64,000 nt of DNA from Patella vulgata (lineage: Eukaryota > Mollusca > Gastropoda > Patellidae): positions 15,658,001-15,722,000 of the forward strand of contig NC_065887.2 in assembly GCF_932274485.2 (NCBI RefSeq), written 5' to 3'. The notes under the pieces are model-generated. The model searched no databases and was not told the DNA's origin. It saw only the letters and a program-made list of their open reading frames with translations. Each line of letters begins with the position of its first letter. The first letter of the stretch is position 1. Position numbers and translations under genes: made by a program. Shown here in pieces: positions 57,401 through 64,000 of the stretch.

Positions 57401-60400
57401 TGTCTAAAAATAAACAGAAATGCTTTAAAATAAAGAAAATTCGTGAGAATAGATTAAAACTGGATTAGGAAAGACAATAAATTCCATCTAACTGTAACCA
57501 ATTGCGTTGTCAGGTTGATACGGAACACAATTCAAAGACAACGTCTTTACGCGATTGGTCTGAAATGCAGTTTCTTAATTGTCTACCTTCTTTCTAGGCC
57601 AATTAGTTACTGTATGACCTAGGCCCTGTTCACAAAAACTAAAATCACTAAAATAGATTTTAACTAAAATCAAAATGAAAGTTTTAATATTTTGCGTTTC
57701 ACCTTTTTCTTCACTGGCATACGGATTTAAACAAATACGCTTCGGAACTGAAAACTCAATGGGGAGAGTTTCATACGTTGTAGCAATGTTTGCACACGGT
57801 CAGACAGTCGTAGAGAGATGAAATAATAATGTCGTAGTTTTATGGTATTTTGGATAACAGAAACTATTTTGTACTGTCACTTACAAACATATAATACTTT
57901 TTGGTGTGTTTCGGGAATTTAAAAACCCACCCAATATTTTTAAAAGATGAATAAAAGAAGCCTAGCGATGTAAGGCCTGACTCAAACGACTAATCTAGGC
58001 TGTAAATTATTGTCGATTTTCAAAGTATTTAACAGCTGTGAAACTAATCCACCAATTAGCCCATGTTCCCATGCCTAGTTTTGAAATGTCATCCCCAAAC
58101 ACCCTTTCAATTGCCGTTAATAATATCATCACTATTCCAAATAGATCTATATGTCGCACTAAATCCAAAAACTTAGCCCTAATCAGTGTTTGTTTATGTC
58201 GTGATTTTAAGTTAGGAGAGGGTGACGGCTGTCTGAAGTTTGGTTAAAATTGTCCCTAAAATAGTTTTGTGAAACACGATATTTTAAGTTCGGATAAAAT
58301 CTAAGAAACTTAAAATCGTGTTGTGAAACTCATCTATCTTAAGTTAGGGTGAAATTTTAGTTTAAGACGATTTTAAGGAGATTTAAGTTTTTGTGAAACA
58401 GGGCCCTGGTCCCTAGTCCTAACTCTCGAAATCTGTTTACGAACTAGAAGGCCACAGAGGACAAAATAATGGAGGATAAGAAATCTTTATAAACCCCAAG
58501 TTACGTCATAAGAACGACGCGAGTTGAGTTGATTCATATCTATAACAATTCCCCCAATTTCCATCACGCTGAGCAAAGACAAACACGTGGGCGCATAAAT
58601 AATAGAACATTATTAGATTGGTCACAATAAAGGATGACATACTGTGTTACGTATGTGCATTTATAAAATAATGATAGAAAGCCCGTGTAGAATGAGATTT
58701 ATAATAATTTTCCCAATTTCCTCCACCATGCTGTGAAAAGACAAAAAAGTGATCATATATATATATATATCATTAGACCGATTACGTTGGTAACATACTG
58801 AGTTACTTAGGTGTGCGTTTATAAAATATGTCACAGATACGACAAATTTATGGGAAATGGTCAGCCGTTAAGGACACACATTGATGAACTAGAATGACTT
58901 AAAAAAATCCACAGGTTGCAATTCAACGAATCTAAGATTTAAATAAAAAAATATTTCATTCTCTTTCTAACAGCATTGAATAGCACTAATTGAGGCGTGG
59001 GAGTCTTGAGAAATGGGTCTCGGTATCTTACATGTCAAAGAATCAAGCTGAGAAATTGTGATAGTTTTTATAAGTAAGCGATTAATTTCCCCAGCTACCT
59101 TTAATCTCGTGGTTGGTGTTTCAAGATATACGACAGTAGCCTGACTTATCGATAACTCAGAACCACAGGAATGAGCAAAACAAAGGAGATTGGTAAGACT
59201 TTCATTAAACTCGATGTGGCAATTTCCCAAATAATACTACTGACAACAAATGTCTTTTGTAATGTAATGGCTCTATTTAGGTTGTCTATTGTTATATAGA
59301 AGTGGATTAGAACTGCAGACCACCGTATGTTGCCAGGGGTGAAATATTATCCCTATATTTTTCAAAGATTTTTTGTTTGGTACCTAAATTCAATCGCACA
59401 TAATATACAATGTCTTGGCAGTATAATATACGGTACTGTATTATCGTTATATGTCGTAATTTGGCATATATGTCATCATGTAGTGTAATGTCGTCGTATA
59501 GAACTTACAGGTTTATCAACAATAACGTCGCCGTGAAGAACTTACCGGATTCGCAACAATAACGTCGCCACAAAGAACTTACCGGATTAGCAACAATAAC
59601 GTCGCCGTGAAGAACTTACCGGATTAGCAACAATAACGTTGTCACAAAGAACTTACCGGTTTGGCAACAATAACGTCCAAGAACTTACCGGATTAGCAAC
59701 AATAATGTCGCCGTGAAGAATTTACCGGATTAGCAACAATAACGTCGCCGTAAAGAACTTACCGGTTTAGCAACAATAACGTCCAAGCAGAATTTACCGG
59801 TTTAGCAAAAATAACGTCGCCGTAAAGAACGTCGCCGTGAAGAACTTACCGGATTAGCAACAATAACATCCCCGTGTAGAACAACCATTGTGAAGTATAG
59901 GATCCAAGTTATACCAGTAAATAAATAGGAAAAGAAGAGGTTTTTATGGATAGTTATGCGTTCACATCGTAACTGTCTGAAACAAAAACAAAACAAAAAC
60001 AAATGAATACATGAATTAAATGGGGGTTAACGTCCTACTTTTCCACACCAACCAGCTTAATGAAGCCATGTGTCCGGACAGCAGTTGATTTCGAACTGTT
60101 AAGGGCTCATTTAATGAGCTTGCCAGGCCTTCCGTCGTGTACCAATGACAGTGGGGAACCGCGCTGCTAAAGATATTTTTAAATGAGATGGTCCATCTGT
60201 TTATGTATGCTAATAAAAGATAAATAATGATGATGACGGATAGCAGCTGCATCAATAGTATCCGATATTTCAAGCTAAATAATAGCGATGTTTTATTTGA
60301 GTAAGTCGGTCAAATTTCTCCAAATTTTATCGCATTCCTAACCTTTTCAAATCAAAATACGTAGCTATGGCCCCCTCAGTAACGTCATAAACGCTATTTT

Positions 60401-60908
60401 AGAAATTAGCGGGATGTTTAAATGGAAGCATCTAAAGGTTGCTTTTAGTTCGTTATTCAAATTATAAAACTAACCATGTATTCTATCTAACTTATTGTCT
60501 ACAGTGTCTTCGCTTTGATAGATCACTTAGTGTCTCCGCTTTGATACTTTCACCTATCACTTAGTGTCTTCGCGTTAATAGTTTCTCTATCACTTAGTGT
60601 CTTTGCTTTAATAGTGTCCCCTATCACATAGTGTCTACAGTGTCCTTGTTTTGGCACCTCGATTAATTTTAATATATCCCTAAATTTTTGTTTGTTGAAA
60701 CGTTGCAGTGCCATAAACGAAGTGGTTGTATCCGTACCATGTATTCTAGTATTATATTATAAGTCCATTAATCTTTAAATGTTTTCAAGGATTAAACGCT
60801 AAATACTTACCTAAATGCAAAGAAAATAACAAGTGAGATGGTGAGTAGAATTAGTGATAAACAATAACCAGCAATAAATACATATATATAACCATTATCT
60901 TCATGGGG
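42430..60908 (-). CDS. Class B1 (secretin-family) G-protein-coupled receptor, ten exons, 5' part outside
   Basis: Ten exons join with consistent phases to 975 nt: 324 residues plus stop, covering TM1 to the C-terminus. Family signatures are visible: RCERITIHKNLF at ICL1/TM2, CNFAWMFCEGVYLHT in TM3, VLGW in TM4, CWIFPNNYQWILFGP before TM5, NIIRLLITKLRQ in ICL3, KAARATLILVPLFGLQYLIF in TM6 and LQGALVSIMYCFCNGEV in TM7. These receptors bind peptide hormones at the plasma membrane and couple mainly to Gs. TM6/TM7 look most like the calcitonin/DH31, PDF and PTH group, but I cannot fix the subtype. The Cys-rich hormone-binding domain and signal peptide were not found and probably lie right of 64000. 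Confidence 0.9.
42578..42762 (-). repeat. SINE-A fragment
   Basis: GAGAGAGA and G-run, TTCGCTTGCGCGTAGGGGTC, then CACGAGGATGGACAGGCGAC. Located in the receptor's last intron. Confidence 0.75.
43279..43541. mobile_element. MITE-2, 263-bp palindromic element with TTAA target duplication
   Basis: Left end AGGACAATGTTGGTGTCAGC, right end GCTGATACCAATATTGTCCT, inverted repeats along most of its length. Flanked by TTAA at 43275-43278 and 43542-43545. TTAA duplications are the mark of piggyBac-type transposition. No transposase inside. Confidence 0.85.
43626..44009. repeat. MITE-1-like element
   Basis: Shares AGTTAATTAATGTCTAAT, GCAATAGGCAGATTTAGCTC and internal AGTCTCGATTATTCATTG with 47897-48303. 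The left end is decayed. Confidence 0.65.
44198..44336. repeat. Two-copy tandem repeat, 69-bp period
   Basis: CGTCCGCATTATACACACAT starts at 44198 and 44267. Both copies end GAGTCGAATCGCAATACG and differ by a short central stretch. Confidence 0.88.
44667..44825 (-). CDS. GPCR exon: C-terminal tail
   Basis: Acceptor TTTTAATGACAG, phase 0. Encodes VLAVIRRKWHQHQLMTGHMR, then a Ser/Thr-rich tail (TTTTYTEAYSTVQTSTRD). The donor AAG|GTGGCT is weak. If it is not used, the frame reads on to a stop shortly after KVASDMLNKTIVRLS and beyond, so the exon end is less certain than its start. Confidence 0.8.
44885..45245 (-). repeat. SINE-B, degraded but with head
   Basis: ACATCCTATGCCATACAGTG to GAGATCGAACCTCGGACC and a decayed A box on the minus strand (GAGCCGCGGAGTGATTGAAG). 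In a receptor intron. Confidence 0.7.
45522..45563 (-). CDS. GPCR exon: 42-nt TM7 mini-exon
   Basis: Acceptor TATAATTCCAG, donor GAG|GTCAGT. Exactly 42 nt, phase 0 on both sides, encoding GALVSIMYCFCNGE. A 42-nt exon at this place is a known conserved feature of class B receptors, and its in-frame skipping is a documented splice variant in several of them. Confidence 0.92.
45600..47300. other. Receptor intron, mostly unassigned
   Basis: Holds one MITE-1 half at about 46228-46350 (GGGCTTGCCATGTGAATAAA ... CCCAATGCCTCTTAAA). Nothing else recognised. Confidence 0.5.
47307..47442 (-). CDS. GPCR exon: TM6 to TM7 start
   Basis: Acceptor TTATTATGTTTCAG, donor CAG|GTAATT. Encodes KAARATLILVPLFGLQYLIF, PVQPAKDSPFNPFYHYFIAM, LTSLQ. 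Matches the class B 'K(A/S)xxATLxLxPLxGxxxxxF' pattern. Confidence 0.92.
47897..48303. repeat. MITE-1-like element, both ends present
   Basis: Left CTTTAAAGATGCATTATGGG, right CTCTTGCATAATGCATGTTT, inverted ends. Internal sequence is shared with 43626-44009. In the intron between the TM6 and ICL3 exons. Confidence 0.75.
48304..49617. other. Receptor intron, unassigned
   Basis: Has a C-run followed by an A-run and AACCCCAAAACCCCC at about 48867-48903. No gene, SINE or MITE recognised. Confidence 0.45.
49618..49718 (-). repeat. SINE-A tail fragment
   Basis: GTCCACTCGACACAATCGAC (with a small internal duplication of CGACACAA), ACTAGGTCATTTCGGGACTA, to TTGCTTGCGCGGAG. Confidence 0.75.
50550..50805 (+). 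repeat. SINE-B, diverged
   Basis: GGGTTTTTCCAGCATGATTT to CCACTACATGGCGTATGGCC and a tail at CAATTTCATTTTC. In a receptor intron. Confidence 0.65.
51040..51215 (-). repeat. SINE-B, diverged fragment
   Basis: AATGGGGTTTAATGTCCTGC, GACGGACAGACGCCATGC and AACTGTCAAGGGTTATTAGA. Confidence 0.7.
51440..51519 (-). CDS. GPCR exon: TM5 to ICL3
   Basis: Acceptor TGTGTTTTTAG, donor AA|GTAAGT. Encodes INICLLINIIRLLITKLRQI then PEASQS. The KLR motif is the conserved ICL3 start that contacts the G protein. Confidence 0.9.
51953..52300 (-). repeat. SINE-B, nearly full length, between long direct repeats
   Basis: AATGGAGTTTAACGTCCTAC to the head (minus-strand GTGGGTAAGACGCTGGCTCG and TGTTCGATCCCTGCG). It is flanked by 60-70 bp diverged direct repeats (GATGCAAGTGAGAGAAA ... 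TTTGGGATAATTACTC at 51892-51940 and 52310-52362). Confidence 0.82.
53095..53275 (+). repeat. SINE-B, diverged fragment
   Basis: GGGACAAAAAACCGAGTCCC, GTGTACTTATTGGTG, AAAGTAGGGCGTTAAATTAT. It ends about 15 bp from the donor of the TM5 exon (53290), so a SINE tail sits right at this intron's 5' end. Confidence 0.65.
53291..53354 (-). CDS. GPCR exon: ECL2 to TM5
   Basis: Acceptor TTTATTTCAG, donor GTT|GTAAGT. Encodes CWIFPNNYQWILFGPVVASV. CW is the conserved ECL2 Cys-Trp of class B receptors. Confidence 0.9.
53360..54530. other. Receptor intron, unassigned
   Basis: (ATTC)n at about 53692-53707 and a C-run at 54506-54520. No gene seen. Confidence 0.45.
54537..55060. repeat. Two SINE-B copies in opposite orientation
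   Basis: 54537-54680 reads body-to-head (ATCGAATTCCAACTATCAAA). 54740-55060 reads head-to-tail (GTTGGCCGAGAAAGCCTC to CTAAACACCATTTCAATTC). The heads face each other and are both lost or damaged. Confidence 0.7.
55127..55712. mobile_element. MITE-5, palindromic element (with a second right end at 55830)
   Basis: Left GGCTTTCACGTGGGCTACGA, right CATTCGTAGCCCATATGAAA. A second copy of the right end (CGATTCGTAACATTTGTAGT to GAAAGGCG) lies at about 55795-55830, so one element is nested in or duplicated beside another. The interior is made of CTACGAATT-like words. Confidence 0.75.
55971..56037 (-). CDS. GPCR exon: TM4 to ECL2
   Basis: Acceptor TTTTTGTATAG, donor GA|GTAAGT. Encodes VPLILTAVYAGVRGSFYEHS and joins to the next exon across Asp. 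The usual Gly after GW is Ser here. Confidence 0.88.
56150..56345 (+). repeat. SINE-B, diverged fragment
   Basis: CTCGGGATTTTCCAGTCTGG, GTTAGTGTGGATGTAAA-like body and CCTTATGTCCATCTGCATTA. Next to a MITE-3. Confidence 0.55.
56351..56544. mobile_element. MITE-3, diverged copy
   Basis: CTAAGTTCCCACTATCACGA at the left. CGTATCGAAACGTACCCGAA and CGTAACGCATCGCACCACAG match the copy at 63175. The right end is decayed. Confidence 0.7.
57250..57403 (-). CDS. GPCR exon: TM3 to start of TM4
   Basis: Acceptor TTTATTTTTAG, donor A|GTAAGTACC. Encodes TWCRGLHIIAQYCTVCNFAW, MFCEGVYLHTIMVQAF, RSGKTLLICCIVLGW. The Cys of WCRGL is the TM3-top Cys that pairs with ECL2. Confidence 0.92.
57622..58406. mobile_element. 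MITE-4, about 785 bp
   Basis: Left GGCCCTGTTCACAAAAACTA, right AGTTTTTGTGAAACAGGGCC: terminal inverted repeats. Subterminal TTTTAAGTTAGGGTGAAAT-like words recur. No transposase. It lies in the intron between the TM3 and TM2 exons. Confidence 0.8.
58407..59500. other. Receptor intron, unassigned
   Basis: Short duplicated motifs (GAGATTTATAATAATTTTCC-like at 58470-58560 and 58688-58735) and an (AT) run near 58757. No gene. Confidence 0.45.
59501..59850 (-). repeat. Minisatellite derived from an exon end and its 5' splice site
   Basis: About ten units, mostly 37 bp. On the minus strand a unit reads CACGGCGACGTTATTGTTGC then TAATCCGGTAAGTTCTT. The donor words lie at about 59501, 59541, 59578, 59615, 59652, 59683, 59721, 59758, 59793 and 59845. 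The rightmost unit is the real exon end (VIVANP|GTAAGT). Eight of ten units keep GTAAGT; two read GTAAAT. Confidence 0.93.
59850..59976 (-). CDS. GPCR exon: TM2, with repeated donor site
   Basis: Acceptor TTTTGTTTCAG, donor CCG|GTAAGTTCT at 59849. Encodes QLRCERITIHKNLF, FSYLFTGITWILYFTMVVL and HGDVIVANP. The last 20 nt and the donor are the first unit of the minisatellite that fills the start of the intron. Confidence 0.9.
60015..60175 (-). repeat. SINE-B fragment next to the TM2 exon
   Basis: AAATGGGGGTTAACGTCCTA, CCAGCTTAATGAAGCCATGT and TCCGTCGTGTACCAATGACA. Begins about 40 bp upstream of the TM2 exon's acceptor. Confidence 0.7.
60480..60645. repeat. Imperfect tandem repeat, about 40-bp units
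   Basis: Four to five repeats of ATCACTTAGTGTCTTCGCTT with TTAATAGTTTCTCT-type spacers. In the receptor intron. Confidence 0.75.
60811..60908 (-). CDS. GPCR exon: TM1
   Basis: Acceptor TTTTCATTATAG, donor AG|GTAAGT; starts in phase 0 and ends in phase 2. Encodes NGYIYVFIAGYCLSLILLTI, then SLVIFFAFR. Confidence 0.85.
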
Positions 60909-60956
60909 CTATAATGAAAAACAAATAAACAATCGTATTAGTCACTTAGTCATATA

Positions 60957-61200
60957 AATGAAATGGGGTTTAACGTCCTATGCCCGAAGCCGGGCATGCG
61001 CCATACAGTGCGCAATGGGGGAAATGTTACCCGGTCAGTGGCGCTTCGGCCTACTCTTATATCGACTTCCAACTGCCAAGCGATCTCTTACCTGCACACA
61101 CATGTGTACACGGACCTCGGTTTTCGTTCCATCCCAACGACATTACGCTGTAACTTGCTAGTCGCTCGGTCCTACATCACTGACAAGGATAAACTTTCTC
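60957..61200 (-). repeat. SINE-B fragment
   Basis: GAAATGGGGTTTAACGTCCT, GGGCATGCGCCATACAGTGC and CACATGTGTACACGGACCTC. About 50 bp upstream of the TM1 exon acceptor. Confidence 0.8.
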
Positions 61201-61502
61201 GGCCACAAGAGACCACAAAAGATTTGATGTGTTCCAACACGCACAGTGGGATAAATCGAACAAAACATTTTCATCATGAATCATCATTATCTACAGAATG
61301 ATGTTTATTTGCATATTCACAATTCAAAACGCCACAAGATTTATAGAGGATGCTGAGTATGCTTCAGGATAAAATCTGTAGAGATGGATGACCCGCTTCA
61401 TTTAATGATATCGATGTACATCGGTTACGCAGAACGTTATTTAAGTGACTAATGTACCTACCCATTTTGATAGAAATCTATCAAGCAGTTTGGGAGAAAA
61501 GA

Positions 61503-61701
61503 TTGAAAATGTTCGATTGTTTCGAATCCCCGGTTGTACGTGACAAGGAGTAGGGTCGTCTGTCCAACCTCGTGGGTTTTCTCCTGGTCCTCCGATGTCC
61601 TACCACTGCTAAAGACCCCTACGCAAAGCAAATTATTGAAATAAAATTGTGTTGGTCCCGAAATGACCTAGTTTGTGTCGAGTGGACGTTAAGCCCCAAT
61701 T

Positions 61702-61738
<37 letters not shown>
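61503..61738 (-). repeat. SINE-A, near full length with (CT)n tail
   Basis: B-box-side TTTCGAATCCCCGGTTGTAC, GGGTTTTCTCCTGGTCCTCC, GTTTGTGTCGAGTGGACG, then (CT)n 61703-61738. On this copy the reading left to right is head to tail. Confidence 0.78.
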
Positions 61739-61741
<3 letters not shown>

Positions 61742-62744
61742 AAAAGTCTATATTTTCCTGTTTAAGGTATCCCCGCCCTGATTGAGCAGACGACGAACAT
61801 GTAGAGCGTTAACAATCAGGCAGATGACCGACTGATAGGGGCACCCGATTCAGTATTATTACCCCCTAGCGGTAGAAGATATTAACAAAATAACTCGGTC
61901 TATAAGGAGGTAAACAGCACCCCAATTTTACCTTTCGGAAAATTTATGACCTCCATCCTGGTGACATAAAGGTCAACAGGGGAGTTTTTGTTATAGAATC
62001 AGTTTACAAGACCCTAACCCTAACCCTAGAGAAACATAGGTCCATCACACACACGGAAGCCTTAAATCCAGGGACAGTCGAGATAACTCCACAAATAGAA
62101 AAACAAATATTTCAAGATATTATGGATAACCGAGCCTAAAACATACACGTCATGCCATAAGATACGCATATTCTGGAAAGTGGGCCTTTATGTCCATATG
62201 ATGGAGATCATAAATTTACCGAACGGTAAACACGGGTTGCTGTTTACTCCTTATAGGCCAATTTATTTCGTTATGATATATCACCTTCTAGGCGGTATAA
62301 ATATTGAATGGGCGTCAGAGGATATGACAAAAGTCCTTTAAGCCGTTGGCTGTTGAGGAAAAAAATCTTTAAACAATTAAAATCAAAACATTATTAATAT
62401 TATTAATGACTCTGCTAAACAATACGGAAAATAAACAAGAACGTTTGATTTTAGATCATGCAACGAAATGAATTTCTCATCCCGAAAAAAACCCCCAAAT
62501 AACTCGAAAACAACTGACGCAAGAAGAAAAGATTATCACCGAATTGAAATGTGATGAACGACATAAGTAATCACTCGGAATAATCGTGATTTTATGCTAA
62601 GCCGTTGAAGCTTCTATTTAAATTTCGAGGTCATATTTTTTTGAATCAAGAGATTGTTAGATTGATTACGTGTTGCCAAATAACACAGATAAACAAACAA
62701 GTTTTTTTTATTCTAGAAATATCCCAATTATCATTAAAGAACAT
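61739..62744. other. Unassigned, with a short telomere-type repeat
   Basis: 62011-62028 is three units of ACCCTA (TTAGGG on the minus strand). No exon for the receptor's hormone-binding domain could be found here. Confidence 0.5.
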
Positions 62745-63511
62745 GTGGGTTGCAGCCATTATTACATATGTGATAGAACTTGTTAAACACATTCCAGATA
62801 TAATTTTAACACAGAGATCATTGCTACGGTAGATGCGTAACGGGGATTTAAAGAAACGGCAAATGACGTAAAAATGGAAAACACAGGTTATCCTTACAAT
62901 ATACAACTGACTGAAGGAACGAGCGATAAGAGATACACGTTCGAATTTCAGGTCACTGATAATTCCGTGGAAGAGAAAAAAGTTGTTATAGATAAGGGAA
63001 ACGCAGAAAAATAAAAAAAGGCCCGAGCATTCCCTTGTTTTTATTCATTCTCTACTTAATAGCAACATGATAATGCACGGACTTTTTCTGTGTTTTTTTC
63101 GTTTTTGAAGGAATTATCAGTGAACTGAAATTCGACCGTGTATCTGTTATCGGTCGTTACTTCAGTCAGTTATTCTAGGTTCCCACTATCACGATTCGTG
63201 CTACGAATGAAATCATAAAATGAGGTCAGTCGTAGCAATCGTGTTGATCGTATCGAAACGTATCCGAACGTATCTGCACGTACCAGATCGTGGATTTAAT
63301 AGGGACAATCCTACCGTAACGCATCGCATGACAGTGGGAACCTAGCATAGTATATAAAGATAACTCGTGTTTTCCATATTTTGTGTCATTTCCCGTTTCT
63401 TCAAATCTTCGTTACGCATTTACCGCAGCAACGATCTCTGTGTTATAATTATATTTGGAATGTGTTTAGCCTTTTCTATTACATATAATCACTGACACCA
63501 ACATTATCATA
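62745..63511. mobile_element. Long palindromic element related to MITE-2, with a nested MITE-3
   Basis: Arms of more than 200 bp: left GCAGCCATTATTACATATGT ... ACACGTTCGAATTTCAGGTC, right GAACTGAAATTCGACCGTGT ... TTACATATAATCACTGACAC. The sequence matches 43279-43541 but with an extra 145-bp loop (62967-63110). Confidence 0.82.
63175..63345. mobile_element. MITE-3, 171 bp, inserted in the right arm
   Basis: Left CTAGGTTCCCACTATCACGA, right ATGACAGTGGGAACCTAG; clear terminal inverted repeats. It interrupts the right arm of the larger palindrome (CTTCAGTCAGTTATT / AGTATATAAAGATAACTC). Confidence 0.85.
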
Positions 63512-63652
63512 TAAGTCCACGAAATTAAATTGAGTATATTTTCGTTTTTGTTATAGAAGATAATGGCAAACCAGGAACAGGTGAAAACCAAACATATACA
63601 GAAAGCCAGCTGCTTTCAAATACGAATATTCCAATTATCATCGTTAGAGACC

Positions 63653-63654
63653 CT

Positions 63655-63685
<31 letters not shown>

Positions 63686-63693
63686 GCTCTCTC
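63653..63693. repeat. C-run and (CT)n
   Basis: CCCTCCCCCC followed by a CT run with one G. May be the isolated tail of a SINE-A. Confidence 0.85.
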
Positions 63694-63795
63694 AACCCTG
63701 TCTATAAAATTAAGTTGACCACAATGTCGGAACATATACCGAATCAAATATAAAGCGGTTACGACGGTCTAACATGTTTTCCTTCAGCTGTTACA

Positions 63796-64000
63796 ACAAA
63801 GAATTTAGATATAATTTGTCTATTTTCTTTTAAAACGATTATCTCTTGTGTGAGATTGCATGTTTATCAAAATACACCAAATTACGATATAAACACCCAC
63901 AAATCAACGATTTTAAGATAAGTACATTTACAAAGAATTTAGATATAATTTGTCTATTTTTTTTTAAAACGATTATCTCTTGTGTGAGATTGCATGTTTA
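63796..64000. repeat. Tandem repeat of 134 bp running off the window
   Basis: ACAAAGAATTTAGATATAAT starts at about 63796 and again at about 63930. The second copy stays near-identical to the end of the window (GTGTGAGATTGCATGTTTA). Confidence 0.9.

Noticed and set aside
59501-59850. CRISPR-like array of regular repeats
   Set aside because: Units are contiguous with no unique spacers, and they derive from an exon end in a eukaryotic gene.
61430-61500. Possible hormone-binding-domain exon (NCLIDFYQNG before GTAGGT)
   Set aside because: No family Cys/Trp pattern and no convincing acceptor in the phase needed to join the TM1 exon.
62011-62028. Telomere
   Set aside because: Only three TTAGGG units with ordinary DNA on both sides; a short interstitial repeat.

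Overview
The window is AT-rich, repeat-dense, intron-bearing animal DNA. Two tRNA-derived SINE families, several palindromic MITEs, a Jockey/CR1-like LINE, TTAGGG-type repeats and a spliced secretin-family receptor gene point to an invertebrate, most likely a mollusc. That assignment is an inference, because no rRNA or mitochondrial marker is present.

Positions 1-30200 hold an array of an intronless gene for a 92-residue, Arg-rich, all-helical protein that I do not recognise. There are 14 copies or fragments: eight intact within the window, one cut by the window start and five broken. They lie in divergent head-to-head pairs sharing a central promoter region of about 1.1-1.65 kb with a TATA box on each side. 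Each pair is the centre of a large palindromic unit. Going outward, each arm holds the gene, a downstream arm, a MITE containing a 21-bp minisatellite, a 3' LINE fragment and an outer repeat. About 24 nt after the stop codon the copies carry a histone-type 3' stem-loop (GGCYCU-UUUC-AGRGCC), followed by a purine-rich GGAAAAGA that fits a U7-binding downstream element. A multicopy, non-histone gene with histone-style mRNA 3' ends and H2A/H2B-like divergent pairing is the most notable system here. A near-identical 4277-bp tandem duplication (about 21.85-25.68 kb and 26.13-29.96 kb) has breakpoints inside gene copies.

Positions 30200-36000 hold dispersed repeats and a minus-strand host gene. It encodes a signal peptide and two tandem, phase 1-1 exons with the start of a C-type-lectin-like fold, plus a further exon in the same phase.

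Positions 42430-60908 carry ten minus-strand exons of a class B1 (secretin-like) GPCR, from TM1 to the stop codon. All exon phases agree, and together they make 975 nt (324 residues plus stop). The extracellular hormone-binding domain is not found and probably lies beyond the window. In this gene the 3' end of the TM2 exon, with its 5' splice site, has expanded into a minisatellite of about ten units, so the intron begins with an array of decoy splice donors.

The rest is intron or intergenic DNA filled with SINE copies, MITEs (one with TTAA target duplications, one nested inside another), one solo LTR (duplicated), a MULE transposase fossil and simple repeats. No CRISPR array, operon or true tRNA/rRNA gene was seen.
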